Assembly: GCA_025935735.1 (NCBI GenBank)
Contig: JAICUS010000197.1
Coordinates: 1 to 9,609 of the forward strand
Direction: 5' to 3'
Length of the DNA: 9,609 nucleotides
Source: Solirubrobacteraceae bacterium
Lineage (GTDB): Bacteria; Actinomycetota; Thermoleophilia; Solirubrobacterales; Solirubrobacteraceae
Positions 1 to 9,113 of the stretch are shown here, piece by piece. The notes below the pieces were generated by a model. It did not search any database. It was not told the DNA's origin and saw only the letters and a program-made list of their open reading frames with translations. Both the position numbers and the translations under genes were made by a program. Within the stretch, counting starts at the first letter, position 1; the number at the start of each line of letters is the position of its first letter.

Positions 1-2632
1 GCCCGCTCAGCTCGACCGTGTCGAGGATGCGCTGGAAGAACCGCAGCTCGGTGGCGAACACGATCGCCGCCACGGACATCAACGACGTGACGACGAACGT
101 GCGGTCGCCGAACGTGTCCAGGCTGAACACCGAGCGGCGCTCGTCGCGCGCCGTGATCGAGAACGCCAGGTTGCCGATGGCGAACGTGGTCAGCGCCATG
201 GTGCGGGCCAGCGCCTCGTCCCGGTCGTGCTCGGCGGCCGCCGCCACCGCCAGGGTGCCGGCCGCCATCACCAGCCCGGCGACGACGAACCAGCGCGTGT
301 CGGCGCGCCGGAGGATCGGCTGGTCGGGCCGGCGCGGCCGGCGCGCCATCAAGCCCTCGGCGGGCTTGCCGTACCCGAGGCCGATCGCCTGGAAGACCTG
401 GGTGGTGAAGTTCACCCACAGCGTCTGCATCGGCAGGAACGGGATCCCCGACACGATGTTGAGGATGCTGGCGCCGAGGAACGTGACGATCATCCCGGCC
501 AGCGCGCCCATCTGGAAGCGGATGTACTTGACGAGGTTGTCGTAGAGCCCGCGCCCGAGCTCGACCGCCTTGACGATTGTGGCGAAGTTGTCGTCGGTGA
601 GGATCATCGCCGCGGCCTCCTTGGAGACCTCGGTCCCGGTGATCCCCATGGCGATCCCGATGTCCGCGCGCTTAAGCGCCGGGGCGTCGTTGACGCCGTC
701 GCCGGTCATGCCGACCACGTGGCCCTTGCGCTTGAGCATGTCCACGAGGCGGACCTTCTGCTCCGGCGTGACCCGGGCGATCACGCCGATCTCGTCGATC
801 TCCGTGCGGGCCTGCTCGTCGCTGAGCTCGGCGAACTGCGCGCCGGAGATCGCCCGGCCCTCGATCCCCAGCTCGCGGGCGATCGCCTCGGCGGTGATCG
901 CGTGGTCGCCCGTGATCATGCGCACCTGGATCCCGGCCGCGTGGGCGGTGGCGATCGCCGCCTTGGCCGCGGGCCGCGGCGGATCGACGATGCCCACCAG
1001 CGCGAGCAGCGTGAGGCCGTCCATCAGGCCCAGAAGGTCCGCGCCCGGGTCGAATCCCACGGGGTCGAAGTCGCGCCGGGCGGTGGCCATGACGCGCAGG
1101 CCCTGCCTGGCCAGCCGCTCGTTCTCGCCCAGATAGCGTGCCGTGAAGGCGTCGTCGACGCTCGCGGTGCCCATAGCCGGGTCCAGATGCGACGACGCGC
1201 GCGCCAGCAACTGGTCCGGCGCGCCCTTCACGTAGCAGCGGATGACCTCGCGCCCGGTCTCGTCGGACATGCGGTGGAACGTGGCCATCAGCTTGTAGGC
1301 CGTGTCGAACGGCAGCTCGGCCACACGCGGATAGCGCTCGCGCGTCGTCACGGGATCCACCCCGCCCTTGGCGGCGAGGACGACCAGCGCGCCCTCGGTG
1401 GGGTCGCCGATCATCTCGCCCGCCTCGGTGACCACCGCGTCGCAGGCGAGCGCGAGCGGGAACATGAACGGCTCGAGGTCCAGTTCCGGCTCGCCGGCCA
1501 CCCGCTTGATCGTGCCCTCCGTGCCGTACCCGCGGCCGGAGACGGTGTAGCGGCGGCCGGGGATGGTCAACTCCACCGCGGTCATCTGGTTGAGGGTCAG
1601 CGTGCCGGTCTTGTCGGAGCAGATGGCCGACGTGGCGCCGAGCGTCTCCGTGGCGCGCAGCCGCTTGACGATCGCGTTGGTCTCGGCCAGCAGGCGCGTG
1701 CCGCGGGACAGGATCGTCGTCACCACCGCCGGCAACCCGGTGGGGATGGCCGCGATGGCGAACGCCACCGCCACCGTGAACACCTCGGTGAAAGTCTGTC
1801 CGCGAGCCATGTTGAGCACGACCGAGGCGACCAGCGCCAAGCCGGCGATCGTCACGAGCTGCTTGGTCAGCCGCTCGAGCTGGACCGTCAGCGGCGACTT
1901 GCTGTCGTCCTGGTGCTGCAGCAGCCCGGAGATGTGGCCGACCTCGGTGGCCATCCCGGTGGACGTGACCACGAACTCGCCGGTGCCGCGTGTGACGTTC
2001 GTGTTCATGTAGACCATGTCGCTGCGGTCCCCCAGCGCCGCGTCCGGCGCGGCCACCGCGTCCACGCCCTTGGAGACCGGCACGCTCTCGCCGGTCAGCG
2101 CGGACTCGGCGATCTCCAGCGTCGCCGCGCTGAGGACGCGCCCGTCCGCGGGGATCACGTCGCCCGCCTCGACCTCGACGACGTCGCCCGGCACGAGCCC
2201 CTCGGCCGGCAGCAGCTTCAGCTCGCCGTCGCGGCGGACGCGCGCCTTGACGATCATCATCTTGGCCAGCGCCGCCACGGCCGCCGCCGCCTTGCCCTCC
2301 TGGTTGAGCCCGAGGACGGCGTTCAGCAGCGTCAGCAGCAGGATCATGATCCCCGTGCCCGGCTGCTTGACCGGGTAGATCGAGATCAGGCCGGCGCCGA
2401 GCAGGACGATCTGCATCGGGTCGCGGTACTGGCGCACGAACGCGTGCCAGCGCGGCTCGGCCTTCGCCTCGGCGAACTTGTTCGGTCCGTAGCTCGCGAG
2501 GCGCATGGCCGCCTCGTCGCTCGTCAGCCCGCGTGCCGGCTCCACGCGCAGCTCCTGCACGGCGCCCTCGCGCGAGAGCACGTGCCAGGTCGGCGTCTCG
2601 GTGGTCGCCGCAGGCGGCGCGGTGGTGGCCAT
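1..2632 (-). CDS. P2-type (SERCA-like) cation-transporting ATPase, 3' end cut by window
   Basis: Membrane ATPase that pumps a cation using ATP through an aspartyl-phosphate intermediate. 877 codons are visible and the frame runs off the window. Bacterial relatives are about 900 residues, so only the end of the last membrane helix is probably missing. Seen: cation-ATPase N-terminal region (about 14-80), actuator TGES at 180-183, phosphorylation motif DKTGTLT with Asp340, GDPTEGAL and KGAP in the nucleotide domain, TGDGVND at 643-649, and hydrophobic helices before and after. Start ATG at 2632 is set by a Shine-Dalgarno (AAGGGA, 2644-2639) six bases upstream, 17 bases after the arcC stop, so it is probably co-transcribed with the arginine deiminase genes. 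Odd: M4 reads PTGLP instead of PEGLP (Thr298), M5 has Leu711 and Met714, M6 reads WVNFTTQ (Gln745) and M8 has Asn821, so the SERCA Ca2+ ligands are largely lost. Family is sure. Ion is unknown; a Ca2+ pump label would be unsafe. Confidence 0.93.
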   Translation of the reverse strand, partial: MATTAPPAATTETPTWHVLSREGAVQELRVEPARGLTSDEAAMRLASYGPNKFAEAKAEPRWHAFVRQYRDPMQIVLLGAGLISIYPVKQPGTGIMILLLTLLNAVLGLNQEGKAAAAVAALAKMMIVKARVRRDGELKLLPAEGLVPGDVVEVEAGDVIPADGRVLSAATLEIAESALTGESVPVSKGVDAVAAPDAALGDRSDMVYMNTNVTRGTGEFVVTSTGMATEVGHISGLLQHQDDSKSPLTVQLERLTKQLVTIAGLALVASVVLNMARGQTFTEVFTVAVAFAIAAIPTGLPAVVTTILSRGTRLLAETNAIVKRLRATETLGATSAICSDKTGTLTLNQMTAVELTIPGRRYTVSGRGYGTEGTIKRVAGEPELDLEPFMFPLALACDAVVTEAGEMIGDPTEGALVVLAAKGGVDPVTTRERYPRVAELPFDTAYKLMATFHRMSDETGREVIRCYVKGAPDQLLARASSHLDPAMGTASVDDAFTARYLGENERLARQGLRVMATARRDFDPVGFDPGADLLGLMDGLTLLALVGIVDPPRPAAKAAIATAHAAGIQVRMITGDHAITAEAIARELGIEGRAISGAQFAELSDEQARTEIDEIGVIARVTPEQKVRLVDMLKRKGHVVGMTGDGVNDAPALKRADIGIAMGITGTEVSKEAAAMILTDDNFATIVKAVELGRGLYDNLVKYIRFQMGALAGMIVTFLGASILNIVSGIPFLPMQTLWVNFTTQVFQAIGLGYGKPAEGLMARRPRRPDQPILRRADTRWFVVAGLVMAAGTLAVAAAAEHDRDEALARTMALTTFAIGNLAFSITARDERRSVFSLDTFGDRTFVVTSLMSVAAIVFATELRFFQRILDTVELSG

Positions 2633-2649
2633 CTTCGATCCCTTCTCTC

Positions 2650-3591
2650 TCAGCCCGTGTGGGCGGCCGCCGCGAGCTCCACCCGCGTGCCGGACTCGCC
2701 GGACAGGAGCCCCTGTGTGTGGTCGATCGACCCGATCGCGGCGAACCCGCCCGCGCGCTCGGCGAACCAGCAGGCCGCGCGCACCTTCGGGCCCATCGAG
2801 CCCGCGGCGAACTCGCTCGCGCCGAGCTCCCCGGGCGTGGCGCTGCGGATCGCCCGCTGCCCCGGACCGCCCCAGTCCTCGTAGACGGCGTCGACGTCGG
2901 TGACGATCAGCAGCGCGTCGGCCCCGATCTCGATGGCCAGCAGCGCGCTCGCCAGGTCCTTGTCGATCACCGCCTCGACGCCCTGCAGCCGCCGGCCGGC
3001 CGGGACGGGATCGTCGACGTACGTCGTCGGGATGCCGCCGCCGCCCGCGCAGATCACGATGACGCCCTGCTCGAGCAGCGCCTTGATCACGGGGATGCCG
3101 AAGATCCGCTTGGGCGCGGGCGAGGGCACGGCACGACGCAGCTTGTCGCCATCCGGCATCATCGCCCAGCCCTTCTCGCGCGCCACCCGCGCGGCCTCGC
3201 CGGCGTCGTAGACCGGGCCGATCGGCTTGGTCGGGTGCCTGAAGGCGGGGTCGCCGGCGTCAACCTCGATCATGGTCAGCAGCGTGGCGATATGGCGCTC
3301 GAACGGCAGCTCGTTGCCGAGCTCCTGCTCGAGCATGTAGCCGACCATGCCCTCGGTCTGCGCGCCCAGGACGTCCAGCGGGTAGGTGTCCACGGCCGTG
3401 TAGGCCGAGCCCTGGAGCGCGAGGAGCCCGACCTGCGGCCCGTTGCCGTGGGAGACCACCAGCTCGTGCTCGCGCGCCAGCGGCGCGAGTGCCCGGCAGG
3501 CCGCCCGCGCGTTCGCCCGCTGGTTGTCCGCCGACAGCGCCTGGCCGCGGCGCAGCAGCGCGTTGCCTCCGAGGGCGACGACGACGCGCAC
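2650..3591 (-). CDS. arcC: Carbamate kinase
   Basis: Cytosolic kinase of the last arginine deiminase step: carbamoyl phosphate plus ADP gives ATP, CO2 and ammonia. The 313 residues match the usual length of about 310. Amino-acid-kinase-fold motifs appear in order: VALGGNALL at the N-terminus (GGN 8-10), HGNGPQ at 48-53, PTKPIGP at 120-126, glycine-rich GGGGIP at 183-188, DKD at 210-212, TDVDAVY at 231-237 and GSMGPKV at 264-270. The start is GTG at 3591, one base after the arcB stop. Its Shine-Dalgarno GGGGAG (3602-3597) lies over the last codons of arcB, so translation is probably coupled. The N-terminal beta strand begins right at this start, which supports it. It is the fourth gene of the operon, directly before the P-type ATPase. 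No key residue looks missing. Confidence 0.96.
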   Translation of the reverse strand: MRVVVALGGNALLRRGQALSADNQRANARAACRALAPLAREHELVVSHGNGPQVGLLALQGSAYTAVDTYPLDVLGAQTEGMVGYMLEQELGNELPFERHIATLLTMIEVDAGDPAFRHPTKPIGPVYDAGEAARVAREKGWAMMPDGDKLRRAVPSPAPKRIFGIPVIKALLEQGVIVICAGGGGIPTTYVDDPVPAGRRLQGVEAVIDKDLASALLAIEIGADALLIVTDVDAVYEDWGGPGQRAIRSATPGELGASEFAAGSMGPKVRAACWFAERAGGFAAIGSIDHTQGLLSGESGTRVELAAAAHTG

Positions 3592-3592
3592 G

Positions 3593-4621
3593 TCAGCTCC
3601 CCAGCGTGGCGACCATGACCGCCTTGATCGTGTGCATGCGGTTCTCGGCCTCGTCGAACACGATCGAGGCGGGCGACTCGAAGACGTCCTCGGTCACCTC
3701 GAGGGCCGGCATCCCGAACTTCTCGAAGATCTGCTTGCCGACCTGCGTCTCGGTGTTGTGGAACGCCGGCAGGCAGTGCATGAACTTCACGTCGGGGTTG
3801 CCGGTGGCGGCCATCGCCTGCGCGTTGACCTGGTAGGGCTTGAGCAGCTCGATCCGCTGCGCCCACACGTCGTCGGACTCGCCCATCGACACCCACACGT
3901 CGGTGAGCAGCACGTCGCACCCGCGCACGGCCTCCGCCACGTCCTCGGTGATGGCGATCCGCCCGCCCGAGCCGTCCGCGAAGCCCTGGGAGAGGTCGAT
4001 CAGCGCCTGCGAGGGCCACAGCGACCGCGGCGCGGCGATCCGCGCGTCCATCCCCAGCTTCGCCCCGATGGCCAGGTAGCTGTTGGCCATGTTGAAGCGG
4101 GCGTCGCCGAGGTAGCAGAACGCCATCTCGTCGAACGGCTTGTGCAGGTGCTCGCGCATCGTCAGGAAGTCGGCGAGCATCTGCGTGGGATGCCACTCGT
4201 CGGTCAGGCCGTTGTACACCGGCACGCCGGCCCAGCGCGCGAGCTCGTCGGCCACGCTCTCGCCGAAGCCCCGGTACTCGATCGCGTCGTACATGCGCCC
4301 GAGGACGCGCGCGGTGTCCTTGACGGTCTCCTTGTGGCCCATGTGGGAGCCGCCCGGGCCGATGAAGGTGACGTGGGCGCCCTGGTCGTAGGCGGCCACC
4401 TCGAACGCGCAGCGCGTGCGCGTCGAGTCCTTCTCGAAGATCAGCGCGATCTCGCGGCCGGTGAGCCGCTGTTCCTCCGTGCCGGCGCGCTTGGCCGCCT
4501 TGAGCTCGGCCGCGAGGTCGATCAGGTAGCGGATCTCGTCCGCGCTGTAGTCGGTCAGCGTGAGGAAGTGCCGGCCGCGCAGGGCGGCGGCGACGTCGGC
4601 ATGGTCGGTGGCAGCGGTCAT
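3593..4621 (-). CDS. arcB: Ornithine carbamoyltransferase (likely catabolic)
   Basis: Cytosolic enzyme that interconverts ornithine plus carbamoyl phosphate and citrulline plus phosphate. In this operon it probably runs in the phosphorolysis direction, feeding carbamate kinase. The 342-residue protein shows the carbamoyl-phosphate motif STRTR at 66-70, HPTQ at 144-147, the ornithine-side SMG loop at 245-247 and HCLP at 282-285 with the catalytic Cys283. The length is typical of the catabolic/long form (about 335). The ATG at 4621 follows the arcA stop by 11 bases, with AAAGGA overlapping that stop and six bases to the start. The same frame stays open far upstream over arcA and the transporter, but that part is not protein-like, so the ATG at 4621 is preferred. 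The catabolic role is inferred from its arcA and arcC neighbours. Sequence alone does not exclude an anabolic enzyme (argF). Confidence 0.96.
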   Translation of the reverse strand: MTAATDHADVAAALRGRHFLTLTDYSADEIRYLIDLAAELKAAKRAGTEEQRLTGREIALIFEKDSTRTRCAFEVAAYDQGAHVTFIGPGGSHMGHKETVKDTARVLGRMYDAIEYRGFGESVADELARWAGVPVYNGLTDEWHPTQMLADFLTMREHLHKPFDEMAFCYLGDARFNMANSYLAIGAKLGMDARIAAPRSLWPSQALIDLSQGFADGSGGRIAITEDVAEAVRGCDVLLTDVWVSMGESDDVWAQRIELLKPYQVNAQAMAATGNPDVKFMHCLPAFHNTETQVGKQIFEKFGMPALEVTEDVFESPASIVFDEAENRMHTIKAVMVATLGS

Positions 4622-4632
4622 CGGTGGTCCTT

Positions 4633-5862
4633 TCAGGCGTCGCGGGAGATCGGGCAGGTCATGCAGTGGCCGCCGCCGCGCCCGCGCCCGAGCTCTGAGC
4701 CGGCGATCGCGAGCACCTCGACGCCGGCCTTGGTGAGCTTGGCGTTGGTGGCTTCGTTGCGCTCGTAGGCCACGACGGTGCCGGGCGACAGCGCGACCAC
4801 GTTGTTGCCGTCGTCCCACTGGTTGCGCTCGGCCTCGAACTCGTTGCCGCCGGTGGGCACGAGCGTCAGGTCGGTGAGCCCCAGGGCGTCCTTGAGCTCG
4901 TCGACGAACCGGCGGTCGGACACCTCGGCGGCCACGCCACCGTCGCCGTCCGGCCGGTAGAGGATCGGCACGATGTCGTTGACGACCGGCGCGTACAGCG
5001 TGGCGACGTGGCGGTCGCAGAACGTGAAGACGGTGTCGAGGTGCATCGCCGCGCGCGTGCGCGGCATCCGCGCGCCGATCACCAGCCGGGCGGCGCCGGC
5101 GGCGAAGAGGTTCTGCGCGAGGATGCTCACCGCGCGGGCGTTGGAGCGCTCCCCCTGGCCGACGAGCACGACGCCGTCGCCCACCGGCATCATGTCGCCG
5201 CCCTCGATGGTCGCGGTGCCCCAGTCGTGGTCGACGCCGCCGAACCAGACCCGGCAGCCCGCGAAGCGCGGGTGGAAGCGGTAGACGGCCTCGACGTTGA
5301 GCGTCTCGTGCTGGCGGGCGGGCCAGAACATCGAGTTGATCGAGACGCCGCCGTACAGCCAGGCGCTCGTGTCGCGCGTGAACAGCTGGTTCGGCAGCGG
5401 CTTGAGGATGAAGTCGGTCGGCTCGAGCGCCCGGCCCACGGCCGCGACGATCTCGGCGGGCAGCTCGGCCAGCGTCACGCCGCCGGTCAGGCGCGTGGCC
5501 AGCTCGTCCGCCGGCATCCCGGCCATCCACGCGGTCAGCTCCCGCGAGAAGATCGTGGTGACCTCCTCGGGGCGCAGCTTGTGGGCGAGCAGCCACTCCC
5601 GCGCAGCCGCGTCGGCCAGCGTCTCCGCCAGCAGGTCGTGGAAGACCAGCACCTCGACGCCGCGCGAGCGCATCAGGTCGACGAACGCGTCGAACTCCTG
5701 GCGCGCCCGGCGCACCCAGATGACGTCGTCGAACAGCAGCTCGTGGCAGTTGGTCGGCGACAGCCGCTCGTGCGCCAGGTCGGGCCGGTGGACGATGACG
5801 CTGTGCAGCGTGCCGACCTCCGAGGCGACGCCCAGGGCGGGGGTGGTGGTGGGGACGGCCAC
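4633..5862 (-). CDS. arcA: Arginine deiminase
   Basis: Cytosolic first enzyme of the ADI pathway: arginine plus water gives citrulline and ammonia. The 409 residues match the family length (about 405-420). The catalytic set of the guanidino-group-modifying superfamily is complete: Asp164 in FTRD, Glu220 in IEGGD, His274 and Asp276 in HLDTVFTFC, and the nucleophile Cys400 in GGGHCMTCP near the C-terminus. [17 protein letters not shown] (338-354) is also characteristic. The start is GTG at 5862, supported by Shine-Dalgarno GAGGAG (5874-5869) with a six-base spacer. That site sits immediately after the transporter stop at 5875, so the pair is probably translationally coupled. The protein then opens with [17 protein letters not shown], the normal beginning of the family. 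It is the second gene of the operon, and no damage is visible. Confidence 0.97.
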   Translation of the reverse strand: MAVPTTTPALGVASEVGTLHSVIVHRPDLAHERLSPTNCHELLFDDVIWVRRARQEFDAFVDLMRSRGVEVLVFHDLLAETLADAAAREWLLAHKLRPEEVTTIFSRELTAWMAGMPADELATRLTGGVTLAELPAEIVAAVGRALEPTDFILKPLPNQLFTRDTSAWLYGGVSINSMFWPARQHETLNVEAVYRFHPRFAGCRVWFGGVDHDWGTATIEGGDMMPVGDGVVLVGQGERSNARAVSILAQNLFAAGAARLVIGARMPRTRAAMHLDTVFTFCDRHVATLYAPVVNDIVPILYRPDGDGGVAAEVSDRRFVDELKDALGLTDLTLVPTGGNEFEAERNQWDDGNNVVALSPGTVVAYERNEATNAKLTKAGVEVLAIAGSELGRGRGGGHCMTCPISRDA

Positions 5863-5874
5863 GTGGTTCTCCTC

Positions 5875-7461
5875 TCAGCTCAGGGCGGCGGCGCCGCTCA
5901 CGAAGACGACGGCGACGACGAAGGCGGCGGCGGCGCACGGCCAGACGAACTTCAGGTAGCGGTCGTAGCCCACCTTCGAGAGGGCCAGGCCGCCCATGAT
6001 CACCGCCGAGGTCGGGGTGATCAGGTTCACCAGCCCGGACGCGGACTGGTAGGCGGTGACCGCCACCGAGCGCGACACGCCGGCGAAGTCGGCCAGCGGC
6101 GCCAGGATCGGCATGACGAGCGCCGCGTGCCCGGAGGACGACGGCACCAGGAACGCGATCGGCACGTTGACGATCAACGTCAGCGCGCCGAACACCCCCT
6201 GCGAGCTGCCGGAGACGGCGCTCTCCATCCAGTGCAGGACGGTGTCGGTCATGTAGGTGTTCTTCATGACCACGGTGATGCCGCGGGCGAGCACGATGAT
6301 CAGCGCCGCGGCCAAGAAGTCGGAGGCGCCGGCGATGATCGTGTTGACCGTCCCCTCCTCGCCGAGCTTGGCGATGAGGCCGATCACCACCGCCATGACG
6401 AAGAACAGCGCCGCCGCCTCGGGGAAGTAGAACGAGGCGAACGTCGGCAGCGGGAAGTCCTTGCCCCAGCCCTCCTGCCACAGGTCGTTCCAGGGGATGA
6501 AGCCGTAGATCATCACCAGGAAGGAGCCGATGAACAGGACGAGGACGAGCTTCTGGCGGCCGGTGAGCTTGGGGACGTCGCCGATCAGGCTCTCCGCATC
6601 TCGGGCGTCGGTGGGCGAGATCCCCACCACCGAGGAGGCCGGGTCGCTGCTCACGCGGCGCGCGTACCGGATCACGTAGCCGATCGCCAGGCCTACGAGC
6701 ACGATCCACATGGCGATCCGCACGCCGATGCCCTCGCCCAGGCTGATGCCGGCCGCGTCGGAGGCGACGCCGGTGGCGAACGGGTTGACGGTCGAGCACA
6801 GCACGCCGGTCCCCGCGCCCAGGAAGATGATCGCGGCCGCGACCATGCGGTCGTACCCGAGCGCGAGCGCCAGCGGCACGAGCAGGACGAAGAAGCCCAG
6901 GGTCTCCTCCCACATGCCGTACGACGTGCCGCCGAGGGCGAAGACGACCATCAGCAGCGCGATCAGTACCGACCCGCTGTGGCGGAAGCGCAGCGCCAGG
7001 CGGCCGATGCCGGTCTGGATCGCCTCGGTCTTCATCGTCACGGTGATGAACGCGCCGACGGCGAGGACGAACAGGAAGATCATGGCGGAGCCGTAGAGCA
7101 CGCCGGTCTCGTCGGCGCTGACGAACCCGCGGTCGTTCTCCACGCCGTAGAGGCCGTTTGGCGGCGCGATCCACAGCTGCTTGAGCCGCTGGTCGAACGC
7201 CGTCTCGACGCACAGCGCGTCGCCCGTCGCGTGCGAGCACGACGGCAGCTCGTGGTAGGTGCCGGGCTTGGGGCCACCGGTCTTGGGATCGAGCGTGTAG
7301 GCGCCCGCCGGCACGAAGAACGACGCGACCCAGACGAGCAGCAGCACCGCCGCGAGCACGGTGAAGGCCGTCGGGAACTTCAACTTGCGCGGCTCGTTGT
7401 CGACGGGCGCGGGCACCGCAGTCTCGGGCGGTCGACTCGTCTTCGCCATGCTCGACAGCAT
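5875..7461 (-). CDS. YfcC-family basic amino acid transporter, probable arginine/ornithine exchanger
   Basis: Polytopic inner-membrane carrier of 528 residues from the YfcC/C4-dicarboxylate-carrier-like family, whose members are annotated as basic amino acid antiporters. Family hallmarks: [10 protein letters not shown] opening the first helix (27-36), VPAGAY (50-55), [11 protein letters not shown] (177-187), STVNPFATG (223-231), [20 protein letters not shown] (439-458) and [19 protein letters not shown] (472-490). About 11-13 hydrophobic segments are present. As first gene before arcA it fills the place of ArcD, exchanging external arginine for ornithine; the substrate is inferred from context. 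Residues about 56-120, after the first helix, form a large polar loop with Cys75 and Cys84. The start is uncertain: ATG at 7461 has no good Shine-Dalgarno, and a second ATG lies at 7449 (Met5), also weakly supported. A leaderless or short-leader message is possible. Confidence 0.9.
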   Translation of the reverse strand: MLSSMAKTSRPPETAVPAPVDNEPRKLKFPTAFTVLAAVLLLVWVASFFVPAGAYTLDPKTGGPKPGTYHELPSCSHATGDALCVETAFDQRLKQLWIAPPNGLYGVENDRGFVSADETGVLYGSAMIFLFVLAVGAFITVTMKTEAIQTGIGRLALRFRHSGSVLIALLMVVFALGGTSYGMWEETLGFFVLLVPLALALGYDRMVAAAIIFLGAGTGVLCSTVNPFATGVASDAAGISLGEGIGVRIAMWIVLVGLAIGYVIRYARRVSSDPASSVVGISPTDARDAESLIGDVPKLTGRQKLVLVLFIGSFLVMIYGFIPWNDLWQEGWGKDFPLPTFASFYFPEAAALFFVMAVVIGLIAKLGEEGTVNTIIAGASDFLAAALIIVLARGITVVMKNTYMTDTVLHWMESAVSGSSQGVFGALTLIVNVPIAFLVPSSSGHAALVMPILAPLADFAGVSRSVAVTAYQSASGLVNLITPTSAVIMGGLALSKVGYDRYLKFVWPCAAAAFVVAVVFVSGAAALS

Positions 7462-7567
7462 CCGGCCGGGCGCGTGTCAGCGGCAATGATGTGCGCCCGC
7501 CTCGGCCGGGGGTGCGCGCACCCTTGGCACACGCGCAGGCGAGCGGCATCGTCACCGCTCGAGGGCG
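7462..7567. promoter_or_regulatory. Divergent promoter region with 14-bp palindrome
   Basis: This 106-base gap separates the starts of the minus-strand arginine deiminase operon and the plus-strand NhaC-type gene, so promoters for both must lie here or reach into the genes. It contains the perfect palindrome GGGTGCGCGCACCC at 7510-7523, near the middle. An 8-bp inverted repeat, GCGCGTGT (7470-7477) and ACACGCGC (7529-7536), surrounds it with a different centre. No clear -35/-10 pair, FNR-like (TTGAT-N4-ATCAA) or canonical ArgR box is visible. The palindrome is a candidate operator for a regulator that could act on both directions, but GC-rich DNA produces such palindromes easily. Confidence 0.5.
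7510..7523. repeat. Perfect 14-bp palindrome, candidate operator
   Basis: GGGTGCGCGCACCC reads the same on both strands. It lies 45 bases upstream of the NhaC-type start and 49 bases upstream of the transporter start. The position suits an operator shared by two divergent promoters. No binding protein can be named from the sequence, and no regulator gene lies in the window. Confidence 0.35.
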
Positions 7568-9112
7568 ATGAGCGCACCGGTCGATCAACAGCGTGCAGGT
7601 CAGCCGCCGCGGCCCCCGACCCTGGCGGACGCGCTCGCGCCGATCGTCGTGCTGATCGGGTTGATCGCTCTCACCATCATCACCTTCGGCGTCAGCGCCA
7701 CGGACGGGCCCCTCCAGGTCGCGCTGATGCTCAGCGCCGCGTTCGCCAGCCTCGTCGCGCTCAAGAACGGCCACACCTCCGCGTCGGTGGCCGACGCGGC
7801 GATCGGCGGCGTGACCACGGCCGTCGGCGCGATCTTCATCCTGCTGTCGGTGGGCGCGCTGATCGGCACGTGGAACATGGCGGGGACGATCCCGACCGTC
7901 GTCGACTACGGCGTCAAGCTGCTCAACCCGACCGTGTTCTTCCTGGCGACGGCGGCGATCTGCGCGATCGTCGGCCTGGTCACGGGGAGCTCTTGGACGA
8001 CCGCGGGCACGCTCGGCGTCGCGTTCGTGGGCATGGCCGGCGTCATGGGGCTGTCCAAGGCCGCCGCGGCGGGCGCGGTGATCTGCGGCGCGTACTTCGG
8101 CGACAAGATGACGCCGCTGTCGGAGACGACGATCCTCGTGCCGCGGCTGGTCGGCGGCGGGCTGACCACCGGCCAGCACATCCGCAACATGCTCTGGACC
8201 GCGGGGCCGGCGCTGGGGATCAGCCTGGCGATCTTCTTCGTCATCGGGCTCTCCGCGCACCCGACCGGCGCGGTGAGCACCGACGAGGCGGTCGACGCGC
8301 TCGAGGGGGCGTTCCACGTCTCGCTGCTCAACCTGGCCCCGCTCGCGCTGCTCGTCCTGTTCACCGTCAAGAAGGTCCCGCCGTTCCTGGCAATCCTGGG
8401 CTCCGCACTGTTCGCCGGCATCCTCGCCTGCTTCACCCAATGGCACGCCGTCCAGGCGTTCGTCGACGATGCCCGGCTCGGCACGCTCGGCACCGCCGTC
8501 AAGGGCATCTATGGGGCGATGGCCACCGGCTTCGTCAGCCACAGCGGGGTCAAGCCGGTGGACGAGTTGTTCTCGCGCGGTGGGATGGCGGGCCTACTCA
8601 CCACGGTCTGGCTCGTGCTGGCCGCGATGGCGTTCGCGGCGATCCTCGAGCATGCCGGCTTCCTCGAGCGGCTCCTGGCGCCCGTGGTCGCCCGGGCGCG
8701 GGGCCGTGGCCGGCTGATCCTCGCGGTGAACCTCAGCGGGATCGGCCTGAACATCACCGCCGGCGACCAGTACGTGGCCGACGTGCTGCCCGCCCGCATG
8801 TACGCCGACGAGTTCCGGCGCCGCGGGCTCGCCCCGGAGGTGCTCAGCCGGGCGGTCGAGGACTCCGGCACGGTCACCTCGCCGCTGGTCCCGTGGAACA
8901 CCTGCGGCGCCTACATGTCCGGGGTGCTCGGCGTGCCGACCGCGTCGTATCTGCCGTTCTGCTTCTTCAACCTCGCGAGCCCGATCCTCGACGTGCTGTA
9001 CGGCTTCCTCGGCTTCAAGGTGCGGACCCTGCCGTCGCCGGCGGACGTGGTGGATCCGGCGTCGCCGGCCGTCAGCGCTCCGCCGGCCGCAGCGGCCGGC
9101 CCGGTCGGTTGA
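7568..9112 (+). CDS. nhaC: NhaC-family Na+/H+-type antiporter
   Basis: Integral membrane secondary transporter of 514 residues, usual for the NhaC family (about 450-520), whose members exchange Na+ for H+ or, as in MleN, couple organic acid exchange to ions. Hallmarks: [16 protein letters not shown] (95-110), [18 protein letters not shown] (140-157), [15 protein letters not shown] (174-188), [18 protein letters not shown] (395-412) and [19 protein letters not shown] (432-450). About 12 hydrophobic segments span residues 23-485, and the last 30 residues are a Pro/Ala-rich tail. The ATG at 7568 follows a modest GAGGG (7561-7565) closely; an in-frame stop at 7487-7489 and no better upstream start support it. 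It is transcribed away from the arginine deiminase operon across a 106-base shared regulatory region. A pH- or Na+-homeostasis role, or transport of an arginine-pathway compound, are both possible. The family is sure, the substrate is not. Confidence 0.9.
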   Translation: MSAPVDQQRAGQPPRPPTLADALAPIVVLIGLIALTIITFGVSATDGPLQVALMLSAAFASLVALKNGHTSASVADAAIGGVTTAVGAIFILLSVGALIGTWNMAGTIPTVVDYGVKLLNPTVFFLATAAICAIVGLVTGSSWTTAGTLGVAFVGMAGVMGLSKAAAAGAVICGAYFGDKMTPLSETTILVPRLVGGGLTTGQHIRNMLWTAGPALGISLAIFFVIGLSAHPTGAVSTDEAVDALEGAFHVSLLNLAPLALLVLFTVKKVPPFLAILGSALFAGILACFTQWHAVQAFVDDARLGTLGTAVKGIYGAMATGFVSHSGVKPVDELFSRGGMAGLLTTVWLVLAAMAFAAILEHAGFLERLLAPVVARARGRGRLILAVNLSGIGLNITAGDQYVADVLPARMYADEFRRRGLAPEVLSRAVEDSGTVTSPLVPWNTCGAYMSGVLGVPTASYLPFCFFNLASPILDVLYGFLGFKVRTLPSPADVVDPASPAVSAPPAAAAGPVG

Positions 9113-9113
9113 C

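Noticed and set aside
227..2884. 885-codon plus-strand frame opposite the P-type ATPase
   Set aside because: It is a His/Arg/Asp-rich shadow frame; the minus strand carries all P-type ATPase motifs in one frame.
7524..7552. TTGGCA with a CATCGT 17 bases downstream as a promoter, or TTGGCAC as a sigma-54 site
   Set aside because: The -10 match is weak, the -12 GC/TTGC element of sigma-54 is missing, and sigma-54 is generally absent from actinobacteria.
4622..8542. Upstream extension of the arcB frame (giving 1649 codons in total)
   Set aside because: The part before 4621 is low-complexity Arg/Ala/Gly text running over arcA and the transporter. The arcB protein starts normally at the ATG at 4621 with its own Shine-Dalgarno.
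9082..9100. 9-bp inverted repeat GCCGGCCGC/GCGGCCGGC as a terminator of the NhaC-type gene
   Set aside because: It lies inside the coding sequence before the stop, has a single-base loop and no T-run. It may just reflect Ala/Gly/Pro codons.
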